The position numbers and the translations under genes were made by a program. Source: Thalassococcus profundi (GTDB taxonomy: Bacteria > Pseudomonadota > Alphaproteobacteria > Rhodobacterales > Rhodobacteraceae). From it: a stretch of 64,000 bases of DNA. The notes under the pieces were generated by a model, which worked only from the letters and a program-made list of their open reading frames with translations, made no database searches and was not told the origin of the DNA. How positions within the stretch are numbered: position 1 is the first letter of the stretch; the number at the start of each line of letters is the position of its first letter. Positions 8,023 through 16,329 of this stretch are shown piece after piece. The stretch covers positions 58,645-122,644 of the forward strand of contig NZ_QPMK01000011.1 in the NCBI RefSeq assembly GCF_003344785.1, given 5' to 3'.

Positions 8023-8721
8023 TCATCCCAGAGCCGCGACCAGTGCGGGCAGCGCGCCAAGGTCCTGCAACGTATGGTAGCGCGGATGCTCCGGCGGCTC
8101 GGCGTGTTCGAGCGACCAGGCCAGGTCATGCGGCACGAAGACACCCCAGCCGCCGGCTTCGATCGCCGGGATCACGTCGGATTTCATCGAATTGCCGACC
8201 ATCATCGCCGCCGCCGGCCCTCCCGGACTGCGGTCGAAGATGCGGGCATAGGTCCTGCGGTCCTTGTCCGACACGATTTCCACCGCATCGAACAGCTCTC
8301 CAAGCCCCGATTGCGCCAGCTTGCGCTCCTGGTGCAGCAGATCGCCCTTGGTGATGAGCACGAGGTGATGCGTGCCCGCCACCGCCTCGACCGCCTCCCG
8401 CGCATGCGGCAAGAGCTCCACCGGGTGCGCCAGCATCTCGCGCCCCGCCGCCAGCAGCTCCGCGATCACGCTGGCCGGCACCTGCCCGTCGGTCACCTCG
8501 ATTGCGGTTTCGATCATCGACAGGGTGAACCCCTTCACGCCGAACCCGTAGTGCCCGATGTTGCGACGCTCCGCCGCCTCGAGCCGCGCGTCGAGCCCCG
8601 CGCGGTCCGTATGATCGGCCAGCAGATCGGCGAATCGCGCCTGCGTATCCTTGAAAAATCGTTCGTTGTGCCAGAGCGTGTCGTCGGCATCGAAGCCGAT
8701 TGTCACCAAATTCCGCGCCAT
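8023..8721 (-). CDS. HAD-superfamily hydrolase
   Basis: A 232-residue haloacid-dehalogenase-like phosphatase. Motif I is near the start (IGFDADDTLWHNE), motif II is VLITKG, a catalytic lysine candidate is in IVSDKD, and motif IV is MMVGNSMKSDV. A C1-type helical cap lies between about residues 20 and 95. The start at 8721 (MARNLVTIGFD) is preferred to an in-frame ATG 19 codons upstream because it places motif I at the usual distance from the N-terminus. The substrate is not predictable. It is divergent from clpS. Confidence 0.82.
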   Translation of the reverse strand: MARNLVTIGFDADDTLWHNERFFKDTQARFADLLADHTDRAGLDARLEAAERRNIGHYGFGVKGFTLSMIETAIEVTDGQVPASVIAELLAAGREMLAHPVELLPHAREAVEAVAGTHHLVLITKGDLLHQERKLAQSGLGELFDAVEIVSDKDRRTYARIFDRSPGGPAAAMMVGNSMKSDVIPAIEAGGWGVFVPHDLAWSLEHAEPPEHPRYHTLQDLGALPALVAALG

Positions 8722-8807
8722 TCTGCCCCGACCTCCTGCTTCGGCTCTTTTCTCGCGCCATGGGCAGGTTATATACATCCTCCAACCCGTAACACGACCG
8801 GAGCTTC

Positions 8808-9170
8808 ATGTTCGAGCTACGCCACAGCCAAATCGCGCCGCAGCTGCAAGGCGCCAACACCCCCGACGATGGCGACGGGGATGCCGGTGTCGTGCTGGAA
8901 ACCAAGCCCAAGACCAAGCGCCCGCCGCTTTACAAGGTGCTGCTGCTGAACGACGATTACACGCCGATGGAATTCGTCGTGCACGTGCTGGAACGCTTCT
9001 TCGGGCTCAACCACGCCCAGGCGTTCGAGATCATGCTGACCGTGCACAAGAAGGGCGTCGCCGTCGTCGGCGTCTTCAGCCACGAAATCGCCGAGACCAA
9101 GGTGGGCCAGGTGATGGATTTCGCCCGGCGCCACCAGCACCCGCTGCAATGCACCATGGAAAAAGAGTGA
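8808..9170 (+). CDS. clpS: ATP-dependent Clp protease adaptor ClpS
   Basis: A 120-residue adaptor that binds N-degron substrates and delivers them to ClpA-ClpP. The core runs from about residue 38 ([20 protein letters not shown]) through the substrate-pocket helix ([19 protein letters not shown]) to the [11 protein letters not shown] segment. The N-terminal 35 residues are the flexible tail that enters ClpA. An AT-rich TATATA stretch near 8770 is the only promoter-like sequence upstream. Confidence 0.94.
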   Translation: MFELRHSQIAPQLQGANTPDDGDGDAGVVLETKPKTKRPPLYKVLLLNDDYTPMEFVVHVLERFFGLNHAQAFEIMLTVHKKGVAVVGVFSHEIAETKVGQVMDFARRHQHPLQCTMEKE

Positions 9171-9224
9171 GCGGCCCCGGCGCAACCGGACAGGCCGCCC
9201 GCCCCGTCCCGAAAGTCTGACCAC

Positions 9225-10214
9225 ATGGCCACGTCCCGACTGACCACCTGCCTCGAGGCGGGCACCTTCGTTCTGCCCGACGCGGGCCGCATTTTGCTCA
9301 TGAACCCGCAGGCCGACACCGACCTTGCCGCCCTGCCCCGCGACCGCTGCCATGCCGTGCAGGGCTTCCGGCCCGACTTCGACGCCCTGCGCGCCCGCGG
9401 CTTCGACTGTGCGCCAGCGCCCGAGGGGCGCTATGCCGCGTCGATCGTGTTCCTGCCGCGTGCCCGCGACCGCGCCTTTGCGGACGTGGCCTTGGCCAAT
9501 GCGATCACCGATGGTGTTGTGATGATCGACGGGCAGAAGACCGACGGGATCGAACCGATGCTCAAACACCTCCGCGCGCGCCTGACGCTCGATGGTCAAG
9601 TGTCCAAGGCGCATGGCAAGGCCTTCTGGTTCCCGGCGTCCGACATCCTGTCGGACTGGGCCAGCGCCGGACCCGCGCCCAACGCCGATGGCTGGATCAC
9701 CGCGCCCGGCGTCTTTTCCGCCGACGCCGTCGATCCGGCCTCGGCGCTGCTGGCCGAAACGCTGCCCGCCAAGCTGGGCGCGGCGGTTGCGGATTTCGGC
9801 GCCGGATGGGGCTACCTCGCCGCACGGGTGCTGGAGCGCGAGGGCATCGACACCCTGCACCTCGTGGAGGCGGATCACGCGGCGCTCGACTGCGCACGGT
9901 CCAACATCACAGACCCCCGCGCCCGGTTCCACTGGGCCGACGTGCCGACCTGGGTGTTCCCTGAACGCCTGGACACGGTGGTGATGAACCCGCCCTTCCA
10001 TACCTCGCGCAAGGCCGACCCGGACCTGGGCCGCGCCTTCATCGCCGCCGCGGCGGGCGCGTTGAAACCCGGCGGACACCTGTGGCTGGTCGCCAACCGG
10101 CACCTGCCCTACGAGGCGACGCTGAACGACCTGTTCGCGCAAGTGAGCGAGGCGGCCGGAAGCTCCAAGTTCAAGGTTCTGCATGCGCAACGCCCCTCTC
10201 GCGCGCGGCGCTGA
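9225..10214 (+). CDS. RsmC-like class I SAM-dependent methyltransferase
   Basis: A 329-residue protein with two halves: a degenerate N-terminal methyltransferase-like domain (about 1-165) and a catalytic C-terminal domain. The latter has the SAM-binding loop VADFGAGWGYLAA near residue 190 and the base-amino-methyltransferase motif NPPF in VVMNPPFHTS, which is seen in enzymes that methylate exocyclic amino groups. This arrangement matches RsmC, which makes m2G1207 in 16S rRNA. A specific substrate for this homologue is inferred only from architecture. Confidence 0.8.
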   Translation: MATSRLTTCLEAGTFVLPDAGRILLMNPQADTDLAALPRDRCHAVQGFRPDFDALRARGFDCAPAPEGRYAASIVFLPRARDRAFADVALANAITDGVVMIDGQKTDGIEPMLKHLRARLTLDGQVSKAHGKAFWFPASDILSDWASAGPAPNADGWITAPGVFSADAVDPASALLAETLPAKLGAAVADFGAGWGYLAARVLEREGIDTLHLVEADHAALDCARSNITDPRARFHWADVPTWVFPERLDTVVMNPPFHTSRKADPDLGRAFIAAAAGALKPGGHLWLVANRHLPYEATLNDLFAQVSEAAGSSKFKVLHAQRPSRARR

Positions 10215-10260
10215 TCTGCGCTAACGTCCCCGCGACTCCGCCACAGCCAGGATCCCCTGC

Positions 10261-11061
10261 ATGTCATTCTCCGTCGAAGGCAAGACCGCCATCGTCACCG
10301 GCGCCGCCAATGGCGTTGGCCTGTCCATCGCGCGGCACCTGGCCCAGAAAGGCGCCAACGTCATGTTCGCCGATATGGACGAGGCGCGGCTGGCCAAGGA
10401 AGTGGGCGCCGCCAGCGAAGAGGACACGATCCGCTATTTCGCCGGCGATCTGCGCGAACGGCTGACGCTGGCCAATCTGCTGTCGGCCACGCTCGACGCC
10501 TTCGACCGGGTGGACATCCTGGTCAACGGCTCGCGCCAGCTGCTGCCCTCCGATCCGCTCGACGGCGACGACACATCCGTCGACAAGCTGTTGGAACAGA
10601 ACCTGATGACCGCGCTGCGGCTGACGCAGGTCGTGTCGAAACGCATGATCAAGCAGGCCGAAGGCCACGACGGCGGCCATGCCGGGGCCATCGTCAACCT
10701 CAGCTCCATCGCCGCGCGGCGCACGCATCCGGATCTGCTGGCCTATTCGGTGTCCTGCGCCGCCCTCGACCAGATGACCAGGTCGATGGCGGTGGCGCTG
10801 GCCCCGCACCGCATCCGGGTCAACGCCGTGGCCTTCGGGTCGGTGATGTCGGCCAGCCTCAAGAGCACGCTCAAGGATCATTCCGAATACCGCGCCGATA
10901 TCGAGGACCACACGCCCATGGGCCGCATCGCCGCGCCCGGAGAACTGTCGGAAACCGTGCAATACCTCTGCTCGGACGCGGCCAGCTTCATGACCGGCCA
11001 GATCATGACCGTCGACGGCGGGCGCACCCTGCTCGACCCGGTGACCGCGCCGGCGCATTGA
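10261..11061 (+). CDS. SDR-family protein lacking the catalytic lysine
   Basis: A 266-residue short-chain dehydrogenase fold. The nucleotide-binding glycine motif TGAANGVG is intact near residue 14, an acidic residue follows beta-2 (FADMDEA), and a conserved serine lies in VNLSSIAAR. In the YxxxK position the sequence is Y-S-V-S-C, so the lysine that lowers the tyrosine pKa is replaced by cysteine; the usual NNAG motif also reads NGSR. It may be a non-catalytic or altered SDR. It lies 85 bp upstream of hemF on the same strand, so co-transcription is possible. Confidence 0.82.
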   Translation: MSFSVEGKTAIVTGAANGVGLSIARHLAQKGANVMFADMDEARLAKEVGAASEEDTIRYFAGDLRERLTLANLLSATLDAFDRVDILVNGSRQLLPSDPLDGDDTSVDKLLEQNLMTALRLTQVVSKRMIKQAEGHDGGHAGAIVNLSSIAARRTHPDLLAYSVSCAALDQMTRSMAVALAPHRIRVNAVAFGSVMSASLKSTLKDHSEYRADIEDHTPMGRIAAPGELSETVQYLCSDAASFMTGQIMTVDGGRTLLDPVTAPAH

Positions 11062-11146
11062 TCCGGCACCCCGATCCCGCCGCGTTACCCGGTTGTCGCC
11101 CGCCGCGCATTCGCGCAAGGTGCGGCGCAACCAGACAGGAAGACCC

Positions 11147-12040
11147 ATGACCGAAGACTTCGCCTCGGAAAAAACCCGCGCCGCCGCCTGGTTCCGCGAG
11201 CTGCGCGACCAGATCGTGACCGCCTTCGAGACGCTCGAGACCGGCCACACCAACGGCCCGCTCTCAGATACGGCTCCGGGCCGCTTCGAGGTGACCGAGA
11301 CCAGGCGCACCTCGGACGACGGGTCGGACGCGGGCGGCGGCCTGATGTCGGTGCTGCGCGGCGGCCGGGTCTTCGAAAAGGTCGGCGTCAACGTCTCGAC
11401 CGTCTACGGCACGCTGGGCGAACGGGCCCAGATGGCCATGGCCGCGCGCAAGGGCATCCCCGGCATGGCCGAGGATCCGCGCTTCTGGGCCAGCGGCATC
11501 AGTCTCGTCGCCCATATGCAGAACCCGCATGCCCCGGCGGTGCACATGAACACCCGGATGTTCTGGACCCCGCACGCCTGGTGGTTCGGTGGCGGGTCGG
11601 ACTTGAACCCCTGCATCGAATATGCCGAGGACACGGCGCATTTCCACGCCACGCAGCAGGCGCATCTCGACCCGCACGGAGCGGACTTCTATCCGAAACT
11701 CAAGGCCTGGGCGGACGAATATTTCTACATCCCGCACCGCCACCGCGCCCGCGGCGTCGGCGGCATCTTCATGGACGACCACAACACCGGCGACTGGGAA
11801 GCGGACTTCGCGCTCACACGCGACATCGGCCGCGCCTTCCTGCCCGCCTATCTGCCGCTGGTGGAAGGGCGCAAGGAACACCTCTGGACCGAGGCCGACA
11901 AGGATATTCAGCTGGTGCACCGCGGGCTTTATGCCGAATACAACCTCGTCTACGATCGCGGCACCAGGTTCGGGCTGGAAACCGGCCATGACGCCAATGC
12001 CGTCCTGATGAGCCTGCCGCCGCTGGCGAAATGGGTCTGA
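11147..12040 (+). CDS. hemF: oxygen-dependent coproporphyrinogen III oxidase
   Basis: A 297-residue enzyme that decarboxylates coproporphyrinogen III to protoporphyrinogen IX in haem synthesis using O2. Family signatures include the glycine-rich VFEKVGVNVS segment, the HMNTRMF histidine motif, the WWFGGGSDLNP loop and the C-terminal EYNLVYDRGTRFGL. The ATG at 11147 is preceded by AGGAAG and gives the normal N-terminus. Haem supply fits the cbb3-oxidase genes at the start of the window, although the two are not linked in an operon. Confidence 0.95.
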   Translation: MTEDFASEKTRAAAWFRELRDQIVTAFETLETGHTNGPLSDTAPGRFEVTETRRTSDDGSDAGGGLMSVLRGGRVFEKVGVNVSTVYGTLGERAQMAMAARKGIPGMAEDPRFWASGISLVAHMQNPHAPAVHMNTRMFWTPHAWWFGGGSDLNPCIEYAEDTAHFHATQQAHLDPHGADFYPKLKAWADEYFYIPHRHRARGVGGIFMDDHNTGDWEADFALTRDIGRAFLPAYLPLVEGRKEHLWTEADKDIQLVHRGLYAEYNLVYDRGTRFGLETGHDANAVLMSLPPLAKWV

Positions 12041-12135
12041 AGGCGCGCCAGAAGAATTTCATGCCTCCGGCGGAGGTATTTTGAAACCGGAGAAGAGACC
12101 CCCCTTCTTCGGTTCACAATAACCCTCAGAGAGCA

Positions 12136-12172
12136 CGAGAGACTGGTCTCTCGTATCGCCCTTTGGGGCGAT
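12136..12172. terminator. two adjacent hairpins between hemF and rluE
   Basis: CGAGAGAC-TG-GTCTCTCG (12136-12153) and ATCGCCC-TTTG-GGGCGAT (12155-12172, followed by CCTTTTG) are perfect stems separated by one base. The genes on either side converge, so the pair probably terminates hemF and may also act on the minus strand. A 13-base copy of GTCTCTCGTATCG recurs at 12206-12218. Confidence 0.65.
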
Positions 12173-12232
12173 CCTTTTGCGCCGAAGCCCAAGCCATCGG
12201 ACGACGTCTCTCGTATCGACCGAAACGGACGA

Positions 12233-12784
12233 TCACCGCGGCGCGTCGATCCACGTCCCCGGCGCGAGTCCGTCAAGGGTCCAGCCCGCCACCGACCAGC
12301 GCACAAGGCGCAGGCAGGGCAGGCCCACATGCGCCGTCATCCGCCGCACCTGCCGGTTGCGACCCTCGCGAATCGTCAGCCGCAGCCAGGCCTCGGGCAC
12401 GGTCTTGCGGAACCGCACCGGCGGATCGCGCGGCCAGAGCTCCGGGGCCGCGATCTCCTCGGCTTCGGCGGGCCGGGTCGGCCCGTCCTTCAGCGTCACG
12501 CCCCGCCGCAGCGCGTCGAGCTGATCCGCGGTCGGCGTCCCTTCGATCTGCACGAGGTAGGTTTTGGGCTGCTTGAAGGCCGGATCGCTCAGGCGTTTCT
12601 GCAGCCGACCGCCGTCGGTCAGCACCAGCAAGCCTTCGCTGTCGCGGTCAAGCCGCCCGGCGGCGTAGACGCCGGGCAGTTCGATGTATCGCGACAGGGT
12701 CGGGCGCGGACTGCCCTCGGTGCCCTTGTCGGTGAATTGCGACAGCACGCCGAAGGGCTTGTTGAACAGGATCACCCGCGGCAC
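12233..12784 (-). CDS. rluE: 23S rRNA pseudouridine synthase, RluE type
   Basis: A 183-residue RsuA/RluE-family synthase without an S4 domain. It has the conserved catalytic segment [17 protein letters not shown], where the Asp of RLDRD is the nucleophile, and a C-terminal [15 protein letters not shown] motif. The short form that begins directly with [16 protein letters not shown] matches E. coli RluE (modifies U2457). The start is a GTG at 12784, two bases past the tadA stop, so it is translated with tadA. Confidence 0.87.
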   Translation of the reverse strand: MPRVILFNKPFGVLSQFTDKGTEGSPRPTLSRYIELPGVYAAGRLDRDSEGLLVLTDGGRLQKRLSDPAFKQPKTYLVQIEGTPTADQLDALRRGVTLKDGPTRPAEAEEIAAPELWPRDPPVRFRKTVPEAWLRLTIREGRNRQVRRMTAHVGLPCLRLVRWSVAGWTLDGLAPGTWIDAPR

Positions 12785-12785
12785 C

Positions 12786-13244
12786 TCAGCCCTCCGACCG
12801 CTTGTAGCGGAAGAAGCCGCGCAGCAGCGCTTCGGCCTCTTCGGCGGCGATGCCGTCGTAGACCTCGGGCCGGTGATGGCATTGCGGATGAGAAAACACC
12901 CGCGCCCCCTGCGCCACGCCGCCGGATTTCGGATCGGCCGCGCCGTAATAGAGCCGGCGGATGCGCGCGGCAGAGATGGCGGCGGCGCACATCGGGCACG
13001 GCTCCAACGTGACGTAAAGATCGTGATCCACCAGCCGCTCGACACCCAGCGCCGCGCAGGCCGCGCGGATCGCCAGCATCTCCGCATGGGCGGTGGGATC
13101 ATTCAGTTCCCGCGTGCGGTTGCCCGCCGCCGCGATCACCGCACCACGCGGCGACACCACCACGGCGCCCACCGGCACTTCATCGCGGCGGCCGGCGGTG
13201 CGAGCCTCGGCCAGGGCGGCCTCCATATGGGTGGCAAAGGTCAT
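12786..13244 (-). CDS. tadA: tRNA(Arg) adenosine-34 deaminase TadA
   Basis: A 152-residue zinc-dependent deaminase that converts A34 to inosine in tRNA-Arg(ACG). The zinc/catalytic motifs are present: H53-A-E55 (AHAEM) and P82-C-P-M-C86 (LEPCPMC). The length and the FFRYKR-type end are typical. It is the first gene of a two-gene minus-strand unit with the RluE-type synthase and is divergent from rluB, giving a local cluster of RNA-modification genes. Confidence 0.94.
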   Translation of the reverse strand: MTFATHMEAALAEARTAGRRDEVPVGAVVVSPRGAVIAAAGNRTRELNDPTAHAEMLAIRAACAALGVERLVDHDLYVTLEPCPMCAAAISAARIRRLYYGAADPKSGGVAQGARVFSHPQCHHRPEVYDGIAAEEAEALLRGFFRYKRSEG

Positions 13245-13307
13245 GGCGCGTTCCTACCCTGCGCAGCACCCTTCCCCAAGCCCGGAAATTGCGGTAGCGC
13301 ATCCTGC

Positions 13308-14102
13308 ATGAGCACCGACACCCCTCCCGGCGACCGCATCGCCAAGGTTCTCGCGCGCGCAGGCATCGCCTCGCGCCGCGAAGCCGAACGCATGATCGAG
13401 GCCGGCCGCGTCAGCGTCAACGGCGCCGTCATCACCCGCGCCGCGCTGAACGTCACATCCGCCGACAAGATCACCGTCGACGGCAAGCCGCTGGGAGAGC
13501 CGGACGCGCCGCGCATGTGGCTTTATCACAAGCCGACGGGCCTTGTGACCACCACGCGCGACGAACAGGGCCGCCCGACGATTTACGACGACCTCCCCGA
13601 GGAGCTGCCGCGGGTGATGTCGGTGGGCCGGCTCGACCTCAATTCCGAAGGGCTCCTGCTGCTCACCAACGACGGCGGCATCAAGCGCAAGCTGGAACTG
13701 CCCTCGACGGGGTGGCTGCGCAAGTATCGCGTGCGCGTCAACGGGCGGCCCACCGATGCGACGGTCGAACCGCTGCGCCAGGGTCTGACCGTGGACGGGC
13801 AGCGCTTCCAGCCGATGATCGTGTCGATCGACCGCCAGCAGGGCGCCAATGCCTGGCTGACGGTGGCGATCCGCGAAGGCAAGAACCGCGAGATCCGCCG
13901 CGCCATGGAGGATATCGGCCTGTCGGTGAACCGGCTGATCCGCGTGTCCTACGGGCCGTTCCAGCTGGGCCAGCTGAAGCCCGGCGCCGTCGAGGAGGTG
14001 CGCCGCAAGGTGGTGCGAGACCAGCTGGGCCTCGACGGTCCGAAACCCGACAAGCCGGTGCCCACGCGCCGCCGAAAGCAGCCGCGCCGGGACACCCCGT
14101 GA
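13308..14102 (+). CDS. rluB: 23S rRNA pseudouridine synthase, RluB type
   Basis: A 264-residue RsuA/RluB-family enzyme. An N-terminal S4 RNA-binding domain (about residues 9-55, RIAKVLARAGIASRREAERM) is followed by the catalytic domain with SVGRLDLNSEGLLLLTNDG, whose Asp is the nucleophile, and the terminal motif KNREIRRAMEDIGL. The tail is rich in K, R and P. RluB makes pseudouridine at position 2605 of 23S rRNA in E. coli. The intergenic region toward tadA is only 63 bp and must hold both promoters. Confidence 0.88.
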   Translation: MSTDTPPGDRIAKVLARAGIASRREAERMIEAGRVSVNGAVITRAALNVTSADKITVDGKPLGEPDAPRMWLYHKPTGLVTTTRDEQGRPTIYDDLPEELPRVMSVGRLDLNSEGLLLLTNDGGIKRKLELPSTGWLRKYRVRVNGRPTDATVEPLRQGLTVDGQRFQPMIVSIDRQQGANAWLTVAIREGKNREIRRAMEDIGLSVNRLIRVSYGPFQLGQLKPGAVEEVRRKVVRDQLGLDGPKPDKPVPTRRRKQPRRDTP

Positions 14103-14195
14103 CCGCGTTCCGAAACGGCTAAACCCGTGTTAACCAAGGTTTAGAATCCTCCGTTTTTCCCGGCCCGTGCCGTTTTTTCGCCCCGATTGGCGGGC

Positions 14196-14405
14196 ATGAG
14201 TTGGGGCATGCTGATCACCTTCGTAGCCCTCGCCATCATGTTCTGCACCACGTTCCTGTTCGTGGCCAACCTGCGCCACGTGGCGCGGGACACGGCGCAG
14301 ACCCTGCGCGCGGTGACGACGCGGTCGCGCCAGACCGGTCAGCTTTGGCCGAACCTGGCCTTCGCGGGGCTTTGGGTGCTGATATTCGTGACCTGCTATG
14401 CCTAA
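14196..14405 (+). CDS. small two-span membrane protein, first gene of the TelA cluster
   Basis: A 69-residue protein with two predicted membrane helices (about residues 5-25, MLITFVALAIMFCTTFLFV, and about 50-68, LAFAGLWVLIFVTCYA) joined by a basic cytoplasmic-type loop. I do not recognise the family. The start at ATG 14196 is preferred over a TTG three codons earlier. Its end overlaps the start of the next gene by eight bases, so it is translated together with the XpaC-like protein and probably belongs to the same system. Confidence 0.65.
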   Translation: MSWGMLITFVALAIMFCTTFLFVANLRHVARDTAQTLRAVTTRSRQTGQLWPNLAFAGLWVLIFVTCYA

Positions 14406-15240
14406 GCGCCTGCCCTTTCTGAAACGCGCCGAACCGGTCGCAGAGCCGCCCGTGCCCGGCCCGCCGCTGGGACTCCTGTTCTTCGCCGCCTGCCCGCTGT
14501 TCCTCTGGGTCTTTCACGGCTCCTTCATCGGCCTGGTTGCGGCTGCCCTGTTGCTGGGGCTCTTTGCGACCGGCCTGTCGATGATCCGTCAGGGTCAGCG
14601 CGTTCAGGCCGCCTATGACGCTGCCGAAGTGGCGTACAAGCCGCGGTTTCCGCGCAAGATCTTCGGGTGTGTGCAGATCGGTCTCCTGGTGATCGTCCTG
14701 GCGATCCCGCAATTCGCGAGCCTTTGGGTGCCGTTCCTTGTCGGCATGCTGGCCGCCGGACTTGGCATCGCGGCCTTCGGTCCCGACCCGATGCGCGACA
14801 AGGGCACCGACAATCCCGAATTCGTCCTGCGCCAGCGCGCCGCGGAACTGATCGGCGCGACCAATGCCGCGCTCGACCGCATGGTCGCCGACCTGTCCCC
14901 GCTCGGGGATGCCGAGCTTGTGCGTCGCACCCAGGCGGTGCAGACCGCGGTGATGCGGCTCTTGCGGGCATTGTCCAGCGACCCTTCCGAGTTACGCGCC
15001 CTGCGTAAGCCGCTGATGAAATTCCTCCAGATGCTGAATTTCGAGGTCGACCGCCTGGTGGACAGTTGGGAGGGCGAAGAGGCTCCCCAGGCGCGTACAC
15101 GCTATGTCGCCAAGCTCGACGCGCTGGCCAGGGCCTTTGAAAAGCGGGCACGCAAGCGGCGCGATTCGGAAACCCGCGATGCCTTCGAACTGGAAACCGA
15201 CCTGCTGCTCGACCGCATGACGCACGAAAGCGCCGCGTGA
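14398..15240 (+). CDS. XpaC-like membrane protein 1
   Basis: A 280-residue protein with about four membrane helices in the first 130 residues, arranged as two hairpins, and a long charged helical cytoplasmic part. A junction motif FGPDPMRDKG follows the last helix and recurs as FGIDPMRDKG in the second XpaC-like protein at 15418, so the two are paralogues. The architecture resembles the XpaC family (named for 5-bromo-4-chloroindolyl phosphate hydrolysis), which commonly neighbours TelA. No catalytic residues are evident, so the enzymatic name should not be taken as function. It overlaps the preceding gene. Confidence 0.65.
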   Translation: MPKRLPFLKRAEPVAEPPVPGPPLGLLFFAACPLFLWVFHGSFIGLVAAALLLGLFATGLSMIRQGQRVQAAYDAAEVAYKPRFPRKIFGCVQIGLLVIVLAIPQFASLWVPFLVGMLAAGLGIAAFGPDPMRDKGTDNPEFVLRQRAAELIGATNAALDRMVADLSPLGDAELVRRTQAVQTAVMRLLRALSSDPSELRALRKPLMKFLQMLNFEVDRLVDSWEGEEAPQARTRYVAKLDALARAFEKRARKRRDSETRDAFELETDLLLDRMTHESAA

Positions 15241-15324
15241 CGCTGCAGCGGCGGAGTTCCCCCTAGCACAGCCGCACCGGATGACATAAGTTCCCCGTGA
15301 ACCGAGACGAACCCGGAGGGTCCG

Positions 15325-15414
15325 ATGTCCGGCACGGGGCTGCAGAAAATCGCGTATGTGCTTTTGATCGTCCTGCTTTTCGGGCTCAGCTCCGGCCTGC
15401 TCGGGGGGCTCTGA
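15325..15414 (+). CDS. 29-residue single-span membrane microprotein
   Basis: A 30-codon frame between two XpaC-like genes, with GGAGGG seven bases upstream of ATG 15325 and its stop three bases before the next ATG. The peptide has a short polar start (MSGTGLQK) and one hydrophobic helix (IAYVLLIVLLFGLSSGLLGGL) with small-residue packing positions. It is too short to be found by ordinary gene callers. The strong ribosome site and tight spacing support translation. It may be a subunit or assembly factor of the membrane complex encoded here; function unknown. Confidence 0.6.
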   Translation: MSGTGLQKIAYVLLIVLLFGLSSGLLGGL

Positions 15415-15417
15415 CCC

Positions 15418-16302
15418 ATGGCGCAGCGTTTCGGGGGCAAGTACAGCCCCGACGGCTCTTCCTCATCCTCTCAAGACGACCGCCCCGCCTTCGACGGCGC
15501 AAAGGTCGATCCTGTCGGCGCGCGCAGCAACGTGCTGTTCCTGCCGCCGATCGTGCTGGCCGCGACGTCGCTGACGGCGGGGGCTGCCGGTCTGGCCGCG
15601 GGACTTCTCGGCGCGGGCGCGCTGTTGCTGGGGGCGTGGCTTTTGCGGGACGGCCTGCGGGCCGAGGCGGAATACAACGCCCGAAAGGTCGCCCGACGCC
15701 CCGCCCTTCCGCGCAAGCTTTTCGCCGCCGTGCTGGCCGGGATCGGCGCCGGCATCGCCGCCTGGACCTCCGAACCGGGTGTCGCGGCACCGGTGATCTT
15801 TGCCGTGGCCACCGGCGCGCTGCACCTGGGCGCCTTCGGCATCGACCCGATGCGCGACAAGGGGATGGAAGGCGTCGACACCTTCCAGCAAGACCGCGTC
15901 GCCGCCGTGGTGGACGAGGCGGAAAAATACCTCTCCGGCATGGCCGAGGCCGCCCGCCGCTCCGGCGACCGCCAGATCGAGGCGCGGGTGGAGCGGTTCC
16001 AGCTCAAGGCCCGTGACCTGATCCGCACGGTCGAGGAAGACCCACGCGACCTCACCGCGGCGCGCAAGTTCCTGGGCGTCTACCTCATGGGCGCGCGCGA
16101 TGCGGCGGTGAAGTTCGCCGACGTCTACACGCGCACCCGCGATCAGGACGCCCGCAGCGATTTCTTGCAGCTGCTGACCGATCTCGAGGAAAGCTTCGGC
16201 CTGAAGACCCGCAAGCTGTTGCTCGACACCAACTCCGACCTCACGGTCGAAATCGAGGTTCTGCGCGACCGGCTGCAACGCGAAGGCGTGCGTCCGTCGT
16301 AA
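15418..16302 (+). CDS. XpaC-like membrane protein 2 (5-bromo-4-chloroindolyl phosphate hydrolysis family)
   Basis: A 294-residue paralogue of the protein at 14398. A Ser-rich N-terminus is followed by two hydrophobic hairpins (about residues 40-80 and 100-140), the shared FGIDPMRDKG motif, then a charged helical domain with VEEDPRDLTAARKFLGVYL, a segment I associate with XpaC proteins. XpaC and TelA genes are adjacent in many bacteria, and here telA starts 27 bp downstream behind a good AAAAGGAAA site. The cytoplasmic helical part could bind TelA; that is inference. Confidence 0.72.
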   Translation: MAQRFGGKYSPDGSSSSSQDDRPAFDGAKVDPVGARSNVLFLPPIVLAATSLTAGAAGLAAGLLGAGALLLGAWLLRDGLRAEAEYNARKVARRPALPRKLFAAVLAGIGAGIAAWTSEPGVAAPVIFAVATGALHLGAFGIDPMRDKGMEGVDTFQQDRVAAVVDEAEKYLSGMAEAARRSGDRQIEARVERFQLKARDLIRTVEEDPRDLTAARKFLGVYLMGARDAAVKFADVYTRTRDQDARSDFLQLLTDLEESFGLKTRKLLLDTNSDLTVEIEVLRDRLQREGVRPS

Positions 16303-16329
16303 ACATCCGTTTTCAAAAGGAAACCACCC

